Translations under genes and position numbers: made by a program
The notes under the pieces: generated by a model
Told to the model about the DNA's origin: nothing
Database searches by the model: none
The model's input: only the letters and a program-made list of their open reading frames with translations
Source of the DNA: Flavobacteriales bacterium UBA3364
Lineage (GTDB): Bacteria; Bacteroidota; Bacteroidia; Flavobacteriales_F; PHOS-HE28
Direction: 5' to 3'
NCBI GenBank assembly: GCA_002360495.1
Contig: DEQO01000162.1
Location: 1 to 20,859 of the forward strand
Length of the DNA stretch: 20,859 bases
Shown here: piece by piece, positions 13,931 through 20,859 of the stretch
Position numbering within the stretch: the first letter of the stretch is position 1
Layout of the letters: each line of letters opens with the position of its first letter

Positions 13931-15931
13931 ATGAGGACCCTCCCCTTGCTCATTGCATTCGGCGTGGCGCAAGCAGCCATGGCCCAACGCACCCTGACCC
14001 CTTCGGATGTGTACCATCTGAAGACGATCTCCGACCCCCGCGTCTCGCCGGATGGCAAGTGGGTCGCATATGTTCTGGCAACGCCGGATTCGGTCAAGGA
14101 CAAGTCCGATCGTGACATCTGGATGGTGAGTTGGGATGGCACAGCTAGCGTGAGATCGACGGCCAGTCCAGAAGCAGAAGACCATCCACGATGGTCACCG
14201 GATGGCCAGTACCTCACCTTCCTCTCCTCGCGCTACGAGACGAAGAAGGCACAGATCTGGCGCATGGATCGCCGTGGCGGGGAAGCAGAGAAGTTGACCG
14301 ACCTGCAATACGGCATCTCCGACTACGTATGGAGCCCCGATTCGAAGAAGATCGTGCTGGAGATCCAGGACCAGGACAGCAAGGATGAGGAAGCGAAGAA
14401 GGACCGGACCGCCAAGCCGATCATGATCGATCGGTACCACTTCAAGCAGGATGGGGAGGGCTATCTCGAACGCAAACGGACCCACTTGTACCTCTTCGAT
14501 GTGGCAACGAAGAAGCTCGACACATTGACCACCGGAGACTTTGACGAGGGCGATCCGATCTGGTCGCCCGATGGAACGCGGATCGCTTTTGTGAGCAACC
14601 GTACCGCCGATCCCGATCGGAACGGCAACACCGATATCTGGGTGATGGAAGCCAGGAAAGGTGCTCCTTTGACGCAATTGACAACGTGGACCGATGGGGA
14701 CAACAGCCCCGCGTGGAGCCCGGACGGGAAGTGGATCGCCTACCTGAAGTCCCAAACCCCGGAGCCGGACATCTATGATCAGCAGCAGATCGCTGTGATA
14801 CCAGCGACCGGGGGAACACCGAAGATCCTGGACCCGACGTTGGATCGAACAGTGTCGGCGCCGCGTTGGTCGGAGGATAGCAGATCGGTCCTGGTCACAG
14901 TGGATGATGATCGAAGGGCCAACGTCCAAGCATTCGATCTGGATGGGAAACGAACGACCATCACCAGCGGCGACAAGGTGTTCGGCCAACTCCAGCGTGG
15001 TCCTGGTGAGGGATGGGTCGCCCTTTGCAGCGATCCGTCGACACCACCGGAGATCCATGTGCTCGAGAAGGGGACCGTTCGTAAGCTCACGCATGTGCAT
15101 GAAGAGTTCATGAGATCCATCACCCTGGCCTCTGTGGAAGCCTTTGATTCCGAAAGCAGGGACGGAACGCTGGTCGGCAATTTCCTTTTCTGGCCTGCAG
15201 GAAAACCGAAGGACAAGAGGCTTCCCTTGATCCTGTGGATCCATGGTGGCCCGACATCACAGGATGATTTCGCCTTCGACCTGATCCCACAGGTCTTCGC
15301 TGCGCAAGGTTTTGCGGTGGTAACCGTGAACTACCGCGGCAGCACCGGACGTGGCATGGCGTACAGCAGGGCGATCGCGGCGGATTGGGGCAACAAGGAA
15401 GTGGTGGACCTGCTTGGCGCAGTGGATCATTTGGTGAAGACCGGAAAGGCCGATCCGGATCGTCTGGCGATCGGTGGTTGGAGCTACGGAGGCATCCTTA
15501 CCGATTACACCACCGCGACCGACCAACGCTTCAAGGCCGCGGCCAGCGGCGCGGGTAGCGCGTTGCAGCTATCCATGTACGGCACCGATCAATACATCCA
15601 GCAATACGACAACGAACTGGGCGTACCATGGAAGAACATGGACACCTGGATGAAGGTCTCCTACCCTTTTTTGAACGTGGACAAGATCACCACACCAACA
15701 CTCTACATGGTGGGTGCGAACGACTTCAACGTACCTGCGGCCGGTAGCGAACAGATGTACCAGGCGTTGAAGACCTTGGGCGTTCCGACACAATTCGTGG
15801 TGTATCCCGGGCAGAACCACGGACTTTCCGTGCTGAGCTACCAGAAGGACCGGCTTGTACGCTACCTCGATTGGTTCGGCAAGTACCTCGGTACCGACAC
15901 ACAGAAAGCGAAGTCGCCCCCGAAGAAGTGA
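13931..15931 (+). CDS. Secreted S9 family peptidase (prolyl oligopeptidase type)
   Basis: A 666-residue exported serine peptidase. Residues 1-19 are a signal peptide (MRTLPLLIAFGVAQAAMAQ). About residues 30-400 form a beta-propeller with at least six PD40/WD40-like blades marked by W/V-SPDG-K/T-x-I/V-A (RVSPDGKWVAYV, WSPDGQYLTFLSS, WSPDGTRIAFVS, WSPDGKWIAYL). The C-terminal alpha/beta-hydrolase domain has NYRGSTGRGMAY and the nucleophile motif GGWSYGG. The catalytic triad reads S518, D598 (in GANDFNVP) and H630 (in GQNHG). The order and spacing fit the S9C acylaminoacyl-peptidase/dipeptidyl-peptidase group, which removes dipeptides or acylated residues from peptides. It probably acts in the periplasm. 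It is alone on its strand between the hairpin at 13829 and a convergent kinase gene. Confidence 0.95.
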   Translation: MRTLPLLIAFGVAQAAMAQRTLTPSDVYHLKTISDPRVSPDGKWVAYVLATPDSVKDKSDRDIWMVSWDGTASVRSTASPEAEDHPRWSPDGQYLTFLSSRYETKKAQIWRMDRRGGEAEKLTDLQYGISDYVWSPDSKKIVLEIQDQDSKDEEAKKDRTAKPIMIDRYHFKQDGEGYLERKRTHLYLFDVATKKLDTLTTGDFDEGDPIWSPDGTRIAFVSNRTADPDRNGNTDIWVMEARKGAPLTQLTTWTDGDNSPAWSPDGKWIAYLKSQTPEPDIYDQQQIAVIPATGGTPKILDPTLDRTVSAPRWSEDSRSVLVTVDDDRRANVQAFDLDGKRTTITSGDKVFGQLQRGPGEGWVALCSDPSTPPEIHVLEKGTVRKLTHVHEEFMRSITLASVEAFDSESRDGTLVGNFLFWPAGKPKDKRLPLILWIHGGPTSQDDFAFDLIPQVFAAQGFAVVTVNYRGSTGRGMAYSRAIAADWGNKEVVDLLGAVDHLVKTGKADPDRLAIGGWSYGGILTDYTTATDQRFKAAASGAGSALQLSMYGTDQYIQQYDNELGVPWKNMDTWMKVSYPFLNVDKITTPTLYMVGANDFNVPAAGSEQMYQALKTLGVPTQFVVYPGQNHGLSVLSYQKDRLVRYLDWFGKYLGTDTQKAKSPPKK

Positions 15932-15944
15932 CACGGCTGGACCA

Positions 15945-15996
15945 GGACACGCTGTCCGATCGGCCTTTCGGCCCGGCATAGGGATACCGGCCGAAA
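15945..15996. terminator. Paired hairpins between convergent genes
   Basis: Two hairpins fill the gap between the stops at 15931 and 16014. The first is GGACA-CGC-TGTCC (15945-15957). The second is TTTCGGCC..GG at 15966-15976 pairing with CCGGCCGAAA at 15987-15996 with one bulged C. Neither has a T-run, but position and strength suggest transcription ends here in both directions. Confidence 0.5.
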
Positions 15997-16013
15997 TGGT
16001 CCGTGACCTGTCG

Positions 16014-17876
16014 TCAGGCTGGAACGGCGGTGAACTCCCCGTTCGCTTCCACACAAGTACCTCCACCCTCTGCGCTATGGATGGAGAGTTCCCCGCCCAG
16101 TCTGGCCATTCGAGCGCGCATGTTCCCCATGCCATGGCCCTGGCGGCCGTTGTCCTGAAGACCGATCCCATTGTCCTTCACCGACCAGGAGAACCCATCC
16201 CTTCGCACATGCAACTTCACCTCGATCAATGATGCCTTCGCGTACTTGATGGCATTGTTCACCGCCTCCTTCGTGACAAGATGCAGGTCGCGCTTCAACT
16301 CCGGACCCAGCACTTGAGCAGGGTCCTCGGCCACAAGGTCGAGGTCAATTCGGGCGACACCCCCTTCTGATAAGCGTGTAGCGGTGTGTGCCAGGTGGTC
16401 CAGGAGGTCCTGGGCCTTGTCGGCCACCGGATCCACGGCCCAGACCACGTCGCTCATCAAGTGTGTCACCCTGCGCGCTCCGTCGGCCAGATCCTTGAGC
16501 ATGGGGCCATCTTCGCGCCCCACATCCCTGCGCAACCGGTCACCGATCAACGAAAGACGTGTGAGTTCACCGCCAAGCTCATCGTGTATGTCCCGAGCGA
16601 TCCGGGTACGGACGGCTTCCGTGGCGCGTTCGTGCTCCACCCGCACCAATTTGTCCTGGGTGGTCGTTAGTTCCAGGTTGGTCGCACGCAAACGGGTCGT
16701 GTTGCGTCTGGCCTGCAGTACCAGACCGAGCAGCAACAAGGCCACCAGGACGGCCGCACCCAATCCAGCCACGGCCATGTCGCGATCCCGCTTCCGCTCC
16801 CTGATCTCGGCCGCCCGCAAGCGCAGTTCGTTGCTATGCGCCATTTCGGACTGGGCCAGCGCGAGCTTCCGCATGCGCTCCACCCCGTATTCGAGCCGGA
16901 TGTTGCTCTCCATGGCGTAGGTACTGGCAAGTGCATCAAGTGGCCTACCCACCATGCCTTCGGCAATGGCCTTGTACCGCAACGCCTGGCCGACCAGGCT
17001 GTAGTCGTCCATGGACCTACCCAACGAATCCAAGGCCACGGCCTTGCGCAAGGCGGCCTGGGGTGCGTTGTCGATCAGGTCGAACTGCGCCTCTGCCAGG
17101 TTCCAATGATGGAAGGACAAGGCGCCGAGCACATCGGTGCGCAGTCGTCGTCCGATGTTCGCATAGTACTTGGCGGAATCGATATCCCCGGCGTGGAGGT
17201 GGATATTCACCAGTGCATAGGAGATCTCCATGCTGTTGATGACGGACACCTGCGGATCATTCAGCCGAAGGGCTTCCCGCAAGATCACCATCGCTGTATC
17301 ATGTTCACCCATGTTGTGCAGGATGTTCGCATGGTACAACCTCGCCCCGGCCAGGGATTCAGCGTCGGCCTCCTTCATCAGTTCCATCTGGCGGGCATGC
17401 CAGACCAAGGCGGTACTGTCGAAGCCGAGTTCGTAGAATCCGCGGCTCAACTCGAGCATGGCAGCTCGCATCAGCTCCGGTTCATCGAGCAAGGTGGCAT
17501 TGTCCAAGGCAATACGCGCCAGTTCCACCCCGCGCACTGGATCACCCATCGCTATTCGGATGTTCGTGCCGAAGTTCATGGCCTGAGCGTAGCGGATCCG
17601 CATCCCACGCTCCTCCGGGGTTCCTTTGGACTGCTCCACCAAACGTTCTCCCAAGGCCATGGCCTTATCGGAAACCGAAACGCAACTGTCCACCATGCCC
17701 CGCATCATGTACATCACGGTCAGGTCGTTCAACAGGTCGATACCGATGGTATCCCCTTCGATCCGGGGTGCGCGTTCCCATTCCATGTATGCCGTCCGCA
17801 TGGAGTCGAGGGACAAACGTTGTGCGTGTGCCTGTGCGGTCAAGGCCAGCATTAGGGTGATGAGGGAAGGGCGCAC
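16014..17876 (-). CDS. Sensor histidine kinase with TPR sensor region (HisKA_3 type)
   Basis: A 620-residue two-component kinase. The GTG at 17876 is chosen as start: it gives a signal peptide (SLITLMLALTAQAHAQ), and a -7-like box TATCTTCG lies just upstream at 17898-17905, downstream of the alternative ATG at 17960. Residues about 25-360 are helical TPR-like repeats, predicted periplasmic. One membrane segment (AVAGLGAAVLVALLLLGLVL) is near residue 375. A short coiled coil leads to the HisKA_3 dimerisation box RIARDIHDELGGELTRLSL with phospho-acceptor H431. The ATPase domain has KEAVNNAIKYAKAS (N box), DNGIGL (G1) and GHGMGNMRARM (G2). These kinases normally pair with LuxR-type response regulators, but none is encoded in the window. 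The gene is convergent with the S9 peptidase gene and divergent from the serine hydrolase gene. Confidence 0.92.
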   Translation of the reverse strand: MRPSLITLMLALTAQAHAQRLSLDSMRTAYMEWERAPRIEGDTIGIDLLNDLTVMYMMRGMVDSCVSVSDKAMALGERLVEQSKGTPEERGMRIRYAQAMNFGTNIRIAMGDPVRGVELARIALDNATLLDEPELMRAAMLELSRGFYELGFDSTALVWHARQMELMKEADAESLAGARLYHANILHNMGEHDTAMVILREALRLNDPQVSVINSMEISYALVNIHLHAGDIDSAKYYANIGRRLRTDVLGALSFHHWNLAEAQFDLIDNAPQAALRKAVALDSLGRSMDDYSLVGQALRYKAIAEGMVGRPLDALASTYAMESNIRLEYGVERMRKLALAQSEMAHSNELRLRAAEIRERKRDRDMAVAGLGAAVLVALLLLGLVLQARRNTTRLRATNLELTTTQDKLVRVEHERATEAVRTRIARDIHDELGGELTRLSLIGDRLRRDVGREDGPMLKDLADGARRVTHLMSDVVWAVDPVADKAQDLLDHLAHTATRLSEGGVARIDLDLVAEDPAQVLGPELKRDLHLVTKEAVNNAIKYAKASLIEVKLHVRRDGFSWSVKDNGIGLQDNGRQGHGMGNMRARMARLGGELSIHSAEGGGTCVEANGEFTAVPA

Positions 17877-17897
17877 GGAGGTGGTCTTGGTGTTCTC

Positions 17898-17905
17898 CGA
17901 AGATA
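17898..17905 (-). promoter_or_regulatory. Possible -7 element of the histidine kinase gene
   Basis: Read on the minus strand the bases are TATCTTCG, a TAnnTTCG variant of the Bacteroidota -7 box, about 21 bases before the GTG start at 17876. No TTG is seen at the expected -33 distance, so the call rests on the -7 box and its position. Confidence 0.35.
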
Positions 17906-17969
17906 AAAGCCGTCCTGATCCGACCGCCGGGGTGCTCGGAACTTCGTGCAGGTTCCGCACCTTCGTGCC

Positions 17970-19469
17970 ATGAATAGGAAGCTGATCCTCCTTTCCCCAC
18001 TCCTAGCCCTGTCCGCATTCGGACAGCAGAAAGCCCCCGATCTGAAGAAACTCGATGCCTACATCGCCAATGCGATGACGCAACTGGACCAGCCCGGCCT
18101 GGCGGTCGGCATCGTCAAGGACGGTTCCTTGGTCTGGAGCAAGGGATACGGCAAGCTGGATCTGGCCAAGCCGGAACCGGTCACCGCCAACTCGCTGTTC
18201 TACTGCGCCAGCATGAGCAAGGCGTTCACGGCCTGTGCTGTCGGCCTCCTGGTGGATGAAGGAAAGTTGGATTGGAACGACCCCGTCCGAAAGCACTTGC
18301 CGGAATTCACCACACCGGATGCCTATGTCACCGAACATTTCATGGTGAAGGACCTGCTCTGTCACCGCAGCGGGTGGATCACTTTCGACGGTGACCTGCT
18401 ATGGTATGGAACGAAGTACGACCAGAAGGAGATCCTCGCCCGCCACGGGAACGAGCCCATGACCCTCCAGTTCCGCGATGAATTCGGCTACAGCAACCTC
18501 ATGTTCATCGCTGCAGCACAGTTGGTGGAACGCGTAAGTGGCATGACGTGGGACCGGTTCATCACCACCCGCATTTTCACACCGTTGGGCATGGAACGCA
18601 GCCGTGTGGAGACCGCCGACCTCGCCACCATGACCGATGTCGCCCTCCCCCACGTACGCAAAGGACAGGATCCATCCGCCCAGCAGAAAAGCATGCCCTA
18701 CCAGTCTTTGCAAGGAGCCGATGGCGCTTGCGGCGTGATCAGCACCGTGACCGATCTGGCCAAATGGGATGCGATGTGGGCCAGCGAAGGCGCGGTGAAC
18801 GGCAAACCCTTCATCAAGCCGGAAACCTTCGGGATGATCACCACGACACACCTGGCCATGGGCGGTGAAGGTGCCGGGCTCGGCTGGTTCATCGAGCAGA
18901 ACAACGGCCACCAGGTGATCACCCACAGCGGCGGCATGCCGGGGTTCGTCCTGAACCATGCAGTGGTGCCCGAGAAGGACCTTGCAGTGATCGCACTCGG
19001 GAATGGCGAGAGCAGCAGCGTGTTCGCTGTGACCAACAAGGTGCTTGACCTCTATTTGGGCGATGGCAAAGCGGATCCAGTGGCGGATATGGTACCCCGC
19101 ATCAAGCGCCGTGATGATCGCAACGCGAAACGCCTGGCCGATCGCCTCTCCTCCCGGGTACCCGATACCCGCCCCAGCGCCGACGTTCCGAACATGAGCG
19201 GCACATACACGGACAAGATCTACGGCGAGGCCACGATCGTGGACGACCTTGGTGTGCCCGTTCTTTCCTTCCTCCCTGCCAGCGAACTCTTCACCGGGAA
19301 ATTGACGCATTGGCACTACGATACATGGAAGTGGGAACACAACGATCCCTTCCTGGAACCCGGATACGTCACGTTCAACTTCGATACGGACCACAAGGTG
19401 ACGGGCTTCAAGATCGACCTGCACAGCCCGGATTTCCACTTCTGGAAACTCCATTTCGAACGGCGATAG
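17970..19469 (+). CDS. Secreted serine hydrolase, class C beta-lactamase-like with DUF3471-like tail
   Basis: A 499-residue exported hydrolase. The ATG at 17970 gives a signal peptide (MNRKLILLSPLLALSAFGQ). An ATG 24 bases earlier is in frame but would place a polar stretch before it. The beta-lactamase/D-Ala-D-Ala peptidase fold has the S-x-x-K motif S81-M-S-K84, the Y-x-N motif Y174-S-N176 and an HSGG motif at 319-322 in place of KTG, as in many family VIII esterases and penicillin-binding-protein-like peptidases. Residues about 405-499 (SGTYTDKIYGEATI to WKLHFERR) form a DUF3471/lipocalin-like tail. It may act on D-amino-acid peptides or esters in the periplasm; true beta-lactamase activity is not implied. 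CACCTTCG at 17958-17965 could be a -7 box, which would make the message nearly leaderless. Confidence 0.93.
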   Translation: MNRKLILLSPLLALSAFGQQKAPDLKKLDAYIANAMTQLDQPGLAVGIVKDGSLVWSKGYGKLDLAKPEPVTANSLFYCASMSKAFTACAVGLLVDEGKLDWNDPVRKHLPEFTTPDAYVTEHFMVKDLLCHRSGWITFDGDLLWYGTKYDQKEILARHGNEPMTLQFRDEFGYSNLMFIAAAQLVERVSGMTWDRFITTRIFTPLGMERSRVETADLATMTDVALPHVRKGQDPSAQQKSMPYQSLQGADGACGVISTVTDLAKWDAMWASEGAVNGKPFIKPETFGMITTTHLAMGGEGAGLGWFIEQNNGHQVITHSGGMPGFVLNHAVVPEKDLAVIALGNGESSSVFAVTNKVLDLYLGDGKADPVADMVPRIKRRDDRNAKRLADRLSSRVPDTRPSADVPNMSGTYTDKIYGEATIVDDLGVPVLSFLPASELFTGKLTHWHYDTWKWEHNDPFLEPGYVTFNFDTDHKVTGFKIDLHSPDFHFWKLHFERR

Positions 19470-19495
19470 CGCGCGGGCAACGGAGCGTCGCGGAC

Positions 19496-20833
19496 ATGGG
19501 GCCCAGCAGGAAACAGACGTCGATCTTCTTCTGTGTCATCCTGTTCCTGTCCTCTTGGCACCTGTTCGGCGGCCGTAACGACAATGTGACCAGCCGCGCC
19601 GCCACGGTTTCCGCGATCGTGGAGCACGGGACACTGTGCATCGATGACCTCGCGGACCAGGCGGGCGATAAAGCGTTCATCAACGGACGGTACTATTCAG
19701 AAAAGGCCCCGCTGCCCGCGCTCCTCGTCGTGCCGTTCTGGTGGATGGCGCGCGGGAGCGGGCTGGCCGGCGCCGCACCCGAGGGACAGCTTTCACCTTC
19801 CCTGATCCGGCTCGGCGGCTTCCTCATCGGCAGCATTCCCTTCGCAATTATCGTCACCGTGCTCTGGTACAGGCTCCGGATCCTGTCCTGGCCACCGGGG
19901 CTTTCCGCATCGCTGGTGGCGATCTGTGCCTGCTCCGGTTCGTTCCTCTTCATCCAGAGCGGCGCGTTCTTCGGGCACCTGATCGGTGGCGCATTCCTGC
20001 TCATCGCTCTGCTGGCCTGGGAACGCGACCGCTTCGCCTGGTCAGGCGCGCTCGCCGGTTGCGCGGTGCTCTGTGAATACACCAACGCCGTCTTTCCCCT
20101 CTTCTGGGCGCTGCTCCTGATCATGAGGCGCGACTTCCGGAGTATCGTTCCGTTCGCCTTGGGAGGTGCGCCCACCTTGCTGCTGCTGGCCGTGTACAAC
20201 ATGCTCATCGCCGGTACACCGTTCATGGTCGGCTACACGCATCAGGTCGGATACGATTACATGCACACCGCGGCGGGCATGGGCTGGCCCGATATCACCC
20301 ATCTCTGGCATATCACCTTCAGCGATTATCGTGGCCTGTTCTTCTACTCACCGGTGCTCGCGCTCGCCATGGCCGCCACCATCATACACCGTGACACGCC
20401 ACGCTGGTGGACCGACCCGGTGATCGTCCCGGCCGTGGTGACGATCGTGGCCATGTCGGGTTTCGGGGGCTGGTGGGGTGGCTGGACCTACGGTCCGCGG
20501 TACCTCACCACCGTCGCCGTCCTTCTGCTCTACCGCTGCCTTCCCTCCTTGGCCGGCCGGCGTTGGTCACGTGCGTTGTTCTTTCCCATGGCGGTCTTTG
20601 GCCTGCTCTGCGCGTTCGCCGCGAAGGATACCGTCAGCTTCTCGCTGCCCACGGAGTTCATGCATCCGATCGTCCAGGTCATTCTGCCCGCTTTCGGATC
20701 GTCCCATTCCGACAGCCAATGGCCCGCACTTATCGGCGTGCCCGCGCTTCCGGCTTCGGTGCTCTTCCTTGCCGCCTTTGTCGCAGCCGTGTGGTCGCTA
20801 CACCGCGCGGATCGACGCGCCCGATCAGGGTGA
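19496..20833 (+). CDS. Multi-pass membrane protein, glycosyltransferase 39 (GT-C) type
   Basis: A 445-residue integral membrane protein with about ten membrane segments. The start at 19496 follows the serine hydrolase stop by 26 bases; the frame is open upstream but would overlap that gene. The first periplasmic loop has NVTSRAATVSAIVEHGTLCI, then GDKAFINGRYYSEKAP (residues about 57-73), a pattern I know from bacterial membrane proteins annotated as glycosyltransferase family 39 or ArnT-like. Further family features are DYRGLFFYSPVLAL and GGWWGGWTYGPRYL. Such enzymes move sugars from polyprenyl-phosphate donors to lipids or proteins on the outer face of the inner membrane, but neither donor nor acceptor can be read here. 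The usual acidic pair near the first loop is only partly kept (D48, D51). It may share a transcript with the serine hydrolase gene. Confidence 0.85.
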   Translation: MGPSRKQTSIFFCVILFLSSWHLFGGRNDNVTSRAATVSAIVEHGTLCIDDLADQAGDKAFINGRYYSEKAPLPALLVVPFWWMARGSGLAGAAPEGQLSPSLIRLGGFLIGSIPFAIIVTVLWYRLRILSWPPGLSASLVAICACSGSFLFIQSGAFFGHLIGGAFLLIALLAWERDRFAWSGALAGCAVLCEYTNAVFPLFWALLLIMRRDFRSIVPFALGGAPTLLLLAVYNMLIAGTPFMVGYTHQVGYDYMHTAAGMGWPDITHLWHITFSDYRGLFFYSPVLALAMAATIIHRDTPRWWTDPVIVPAVVTIVAMSGFGGWWGGWTYGPRYLTTVAVLLLYRCLPSLAGRRWSRALFFPMAVFGLLCAFAAKDTVSFSLPTEFMHPIVQVILPAFGSSHSDSQWPALIGVPALPASVLFLAAFVAAVWSLHRADRRARSG

Positions 20834-20859
20834 TCCCCCGACCGGCCCGCCAACTACCG

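Noticed and set aside
14195..15244. A 349-codon minus-strand frame opposite the S9 peptidase
   Set aside because: Shadow of the propeller-coding region; no protein-like features.
16836..17855. A 339-codon plus-strand frame opposite the histidine kinase, and similar frames at 18399-19454 and 7381-8259
   Set aside because: All are antisense to genes with clear family motifs and show biased, repetitive composition.
20823..20835. Short repeat GATCA-GGG-TGATC at the end of the last gene
   Set aside because: Five base pairs with no T-run, partly inside the coding sequence; too weak to call a terminator.
1..20859. CRISPR arrays, insertion sequences, integrases, toxin-antitoxin pairs, retrons or phage defence genes
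   Set aside because: Reading both strands showed no regularly spaced repeats, no transposase or integrase motifs, no reverse transcriptase and no known defence domains. The RecQ and DUF58 genes have ordinary neighbours and do not form a defence cluster.

Overview
The window looks like chromosomal DNA from a GC-rich member of the Bacteroidota, probably Flavobacteriales-like. Four things point there: a secreted protein with a C-terminal type IX secretion (Por) sorting domain, promoters of the Bacteroidota type (TTG, about 20 bases, TAnnTTTG), weak or absent Shine-Dalgarno sites, and families common in that phylum (GbsR/MarR regulator, DUF58 protein, TPR-containing HisKA_3 kinase, serine hydrolase with a DUF3471-like tail). 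I see no insertion sequence, phage gene, integrase, CRISPR array or rRNA. Gene assignments come from reading the translated proteins by eye, without database searches.

Layout. 1-670: an incoming terminator, a small conserved protein of unknown function, and a hairpin between convergent genes. 674-2479 (minus): a secreted beta-propeller-like/PKD protein with a T9SS tail. 2623-3546: a stand-alone DUF58 protein. 3632-3705: tRNA-Asp(GTC) with a clear promoter and terminator. 3741-5570 (minus): RecQ helicase. 5730-9273: a GbsR/MarR-type regulator followed by two small paralogous membrane proteins that overlap by ATGA, a large membrane protein with a C-terminal SRPBCC-like domain, and a secreted protein of unknown function. 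9392-13825: a four-gene MacAB-like export operon (ATPase, two related FtsX/MacB-type permeases, membrane-fusion protein). 13931-15931: secreted S9 peptidase. 16014-17876 (minus): TPR sensor histidine kinase without a partner in the window. 17970-19469: secreted class C beta-lactamase-like serine hydrolase. 19496-20833: multi-pass membrane protein of the glycosyltransferase 39 (GT-C) type.

The best candidate for an undescribed system is 5666-9273. The regulator gene and the membrane-protein operon behind it are each preceded by a nearly identical 23-base element containing an imperfect dyad, TTTCAW-N6-TTGRAA (18 of 23 bases the same, no gap). In the regulator promoter this element covers the -33 TTG. 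This suggests a self-regulated GbsR/MarR protein controlling an envelope module of unknown function. The rest is mostly housekeeping (tRNA, RecQ), export, and secreted hydrolases.

No gene-free stretch exceeds 300 bases. The longest gaps (2480-2622, 5571-5729, 6231-6343, 9274-9391, 13826-13930) hold the promoters, operators and hairpins listed below.
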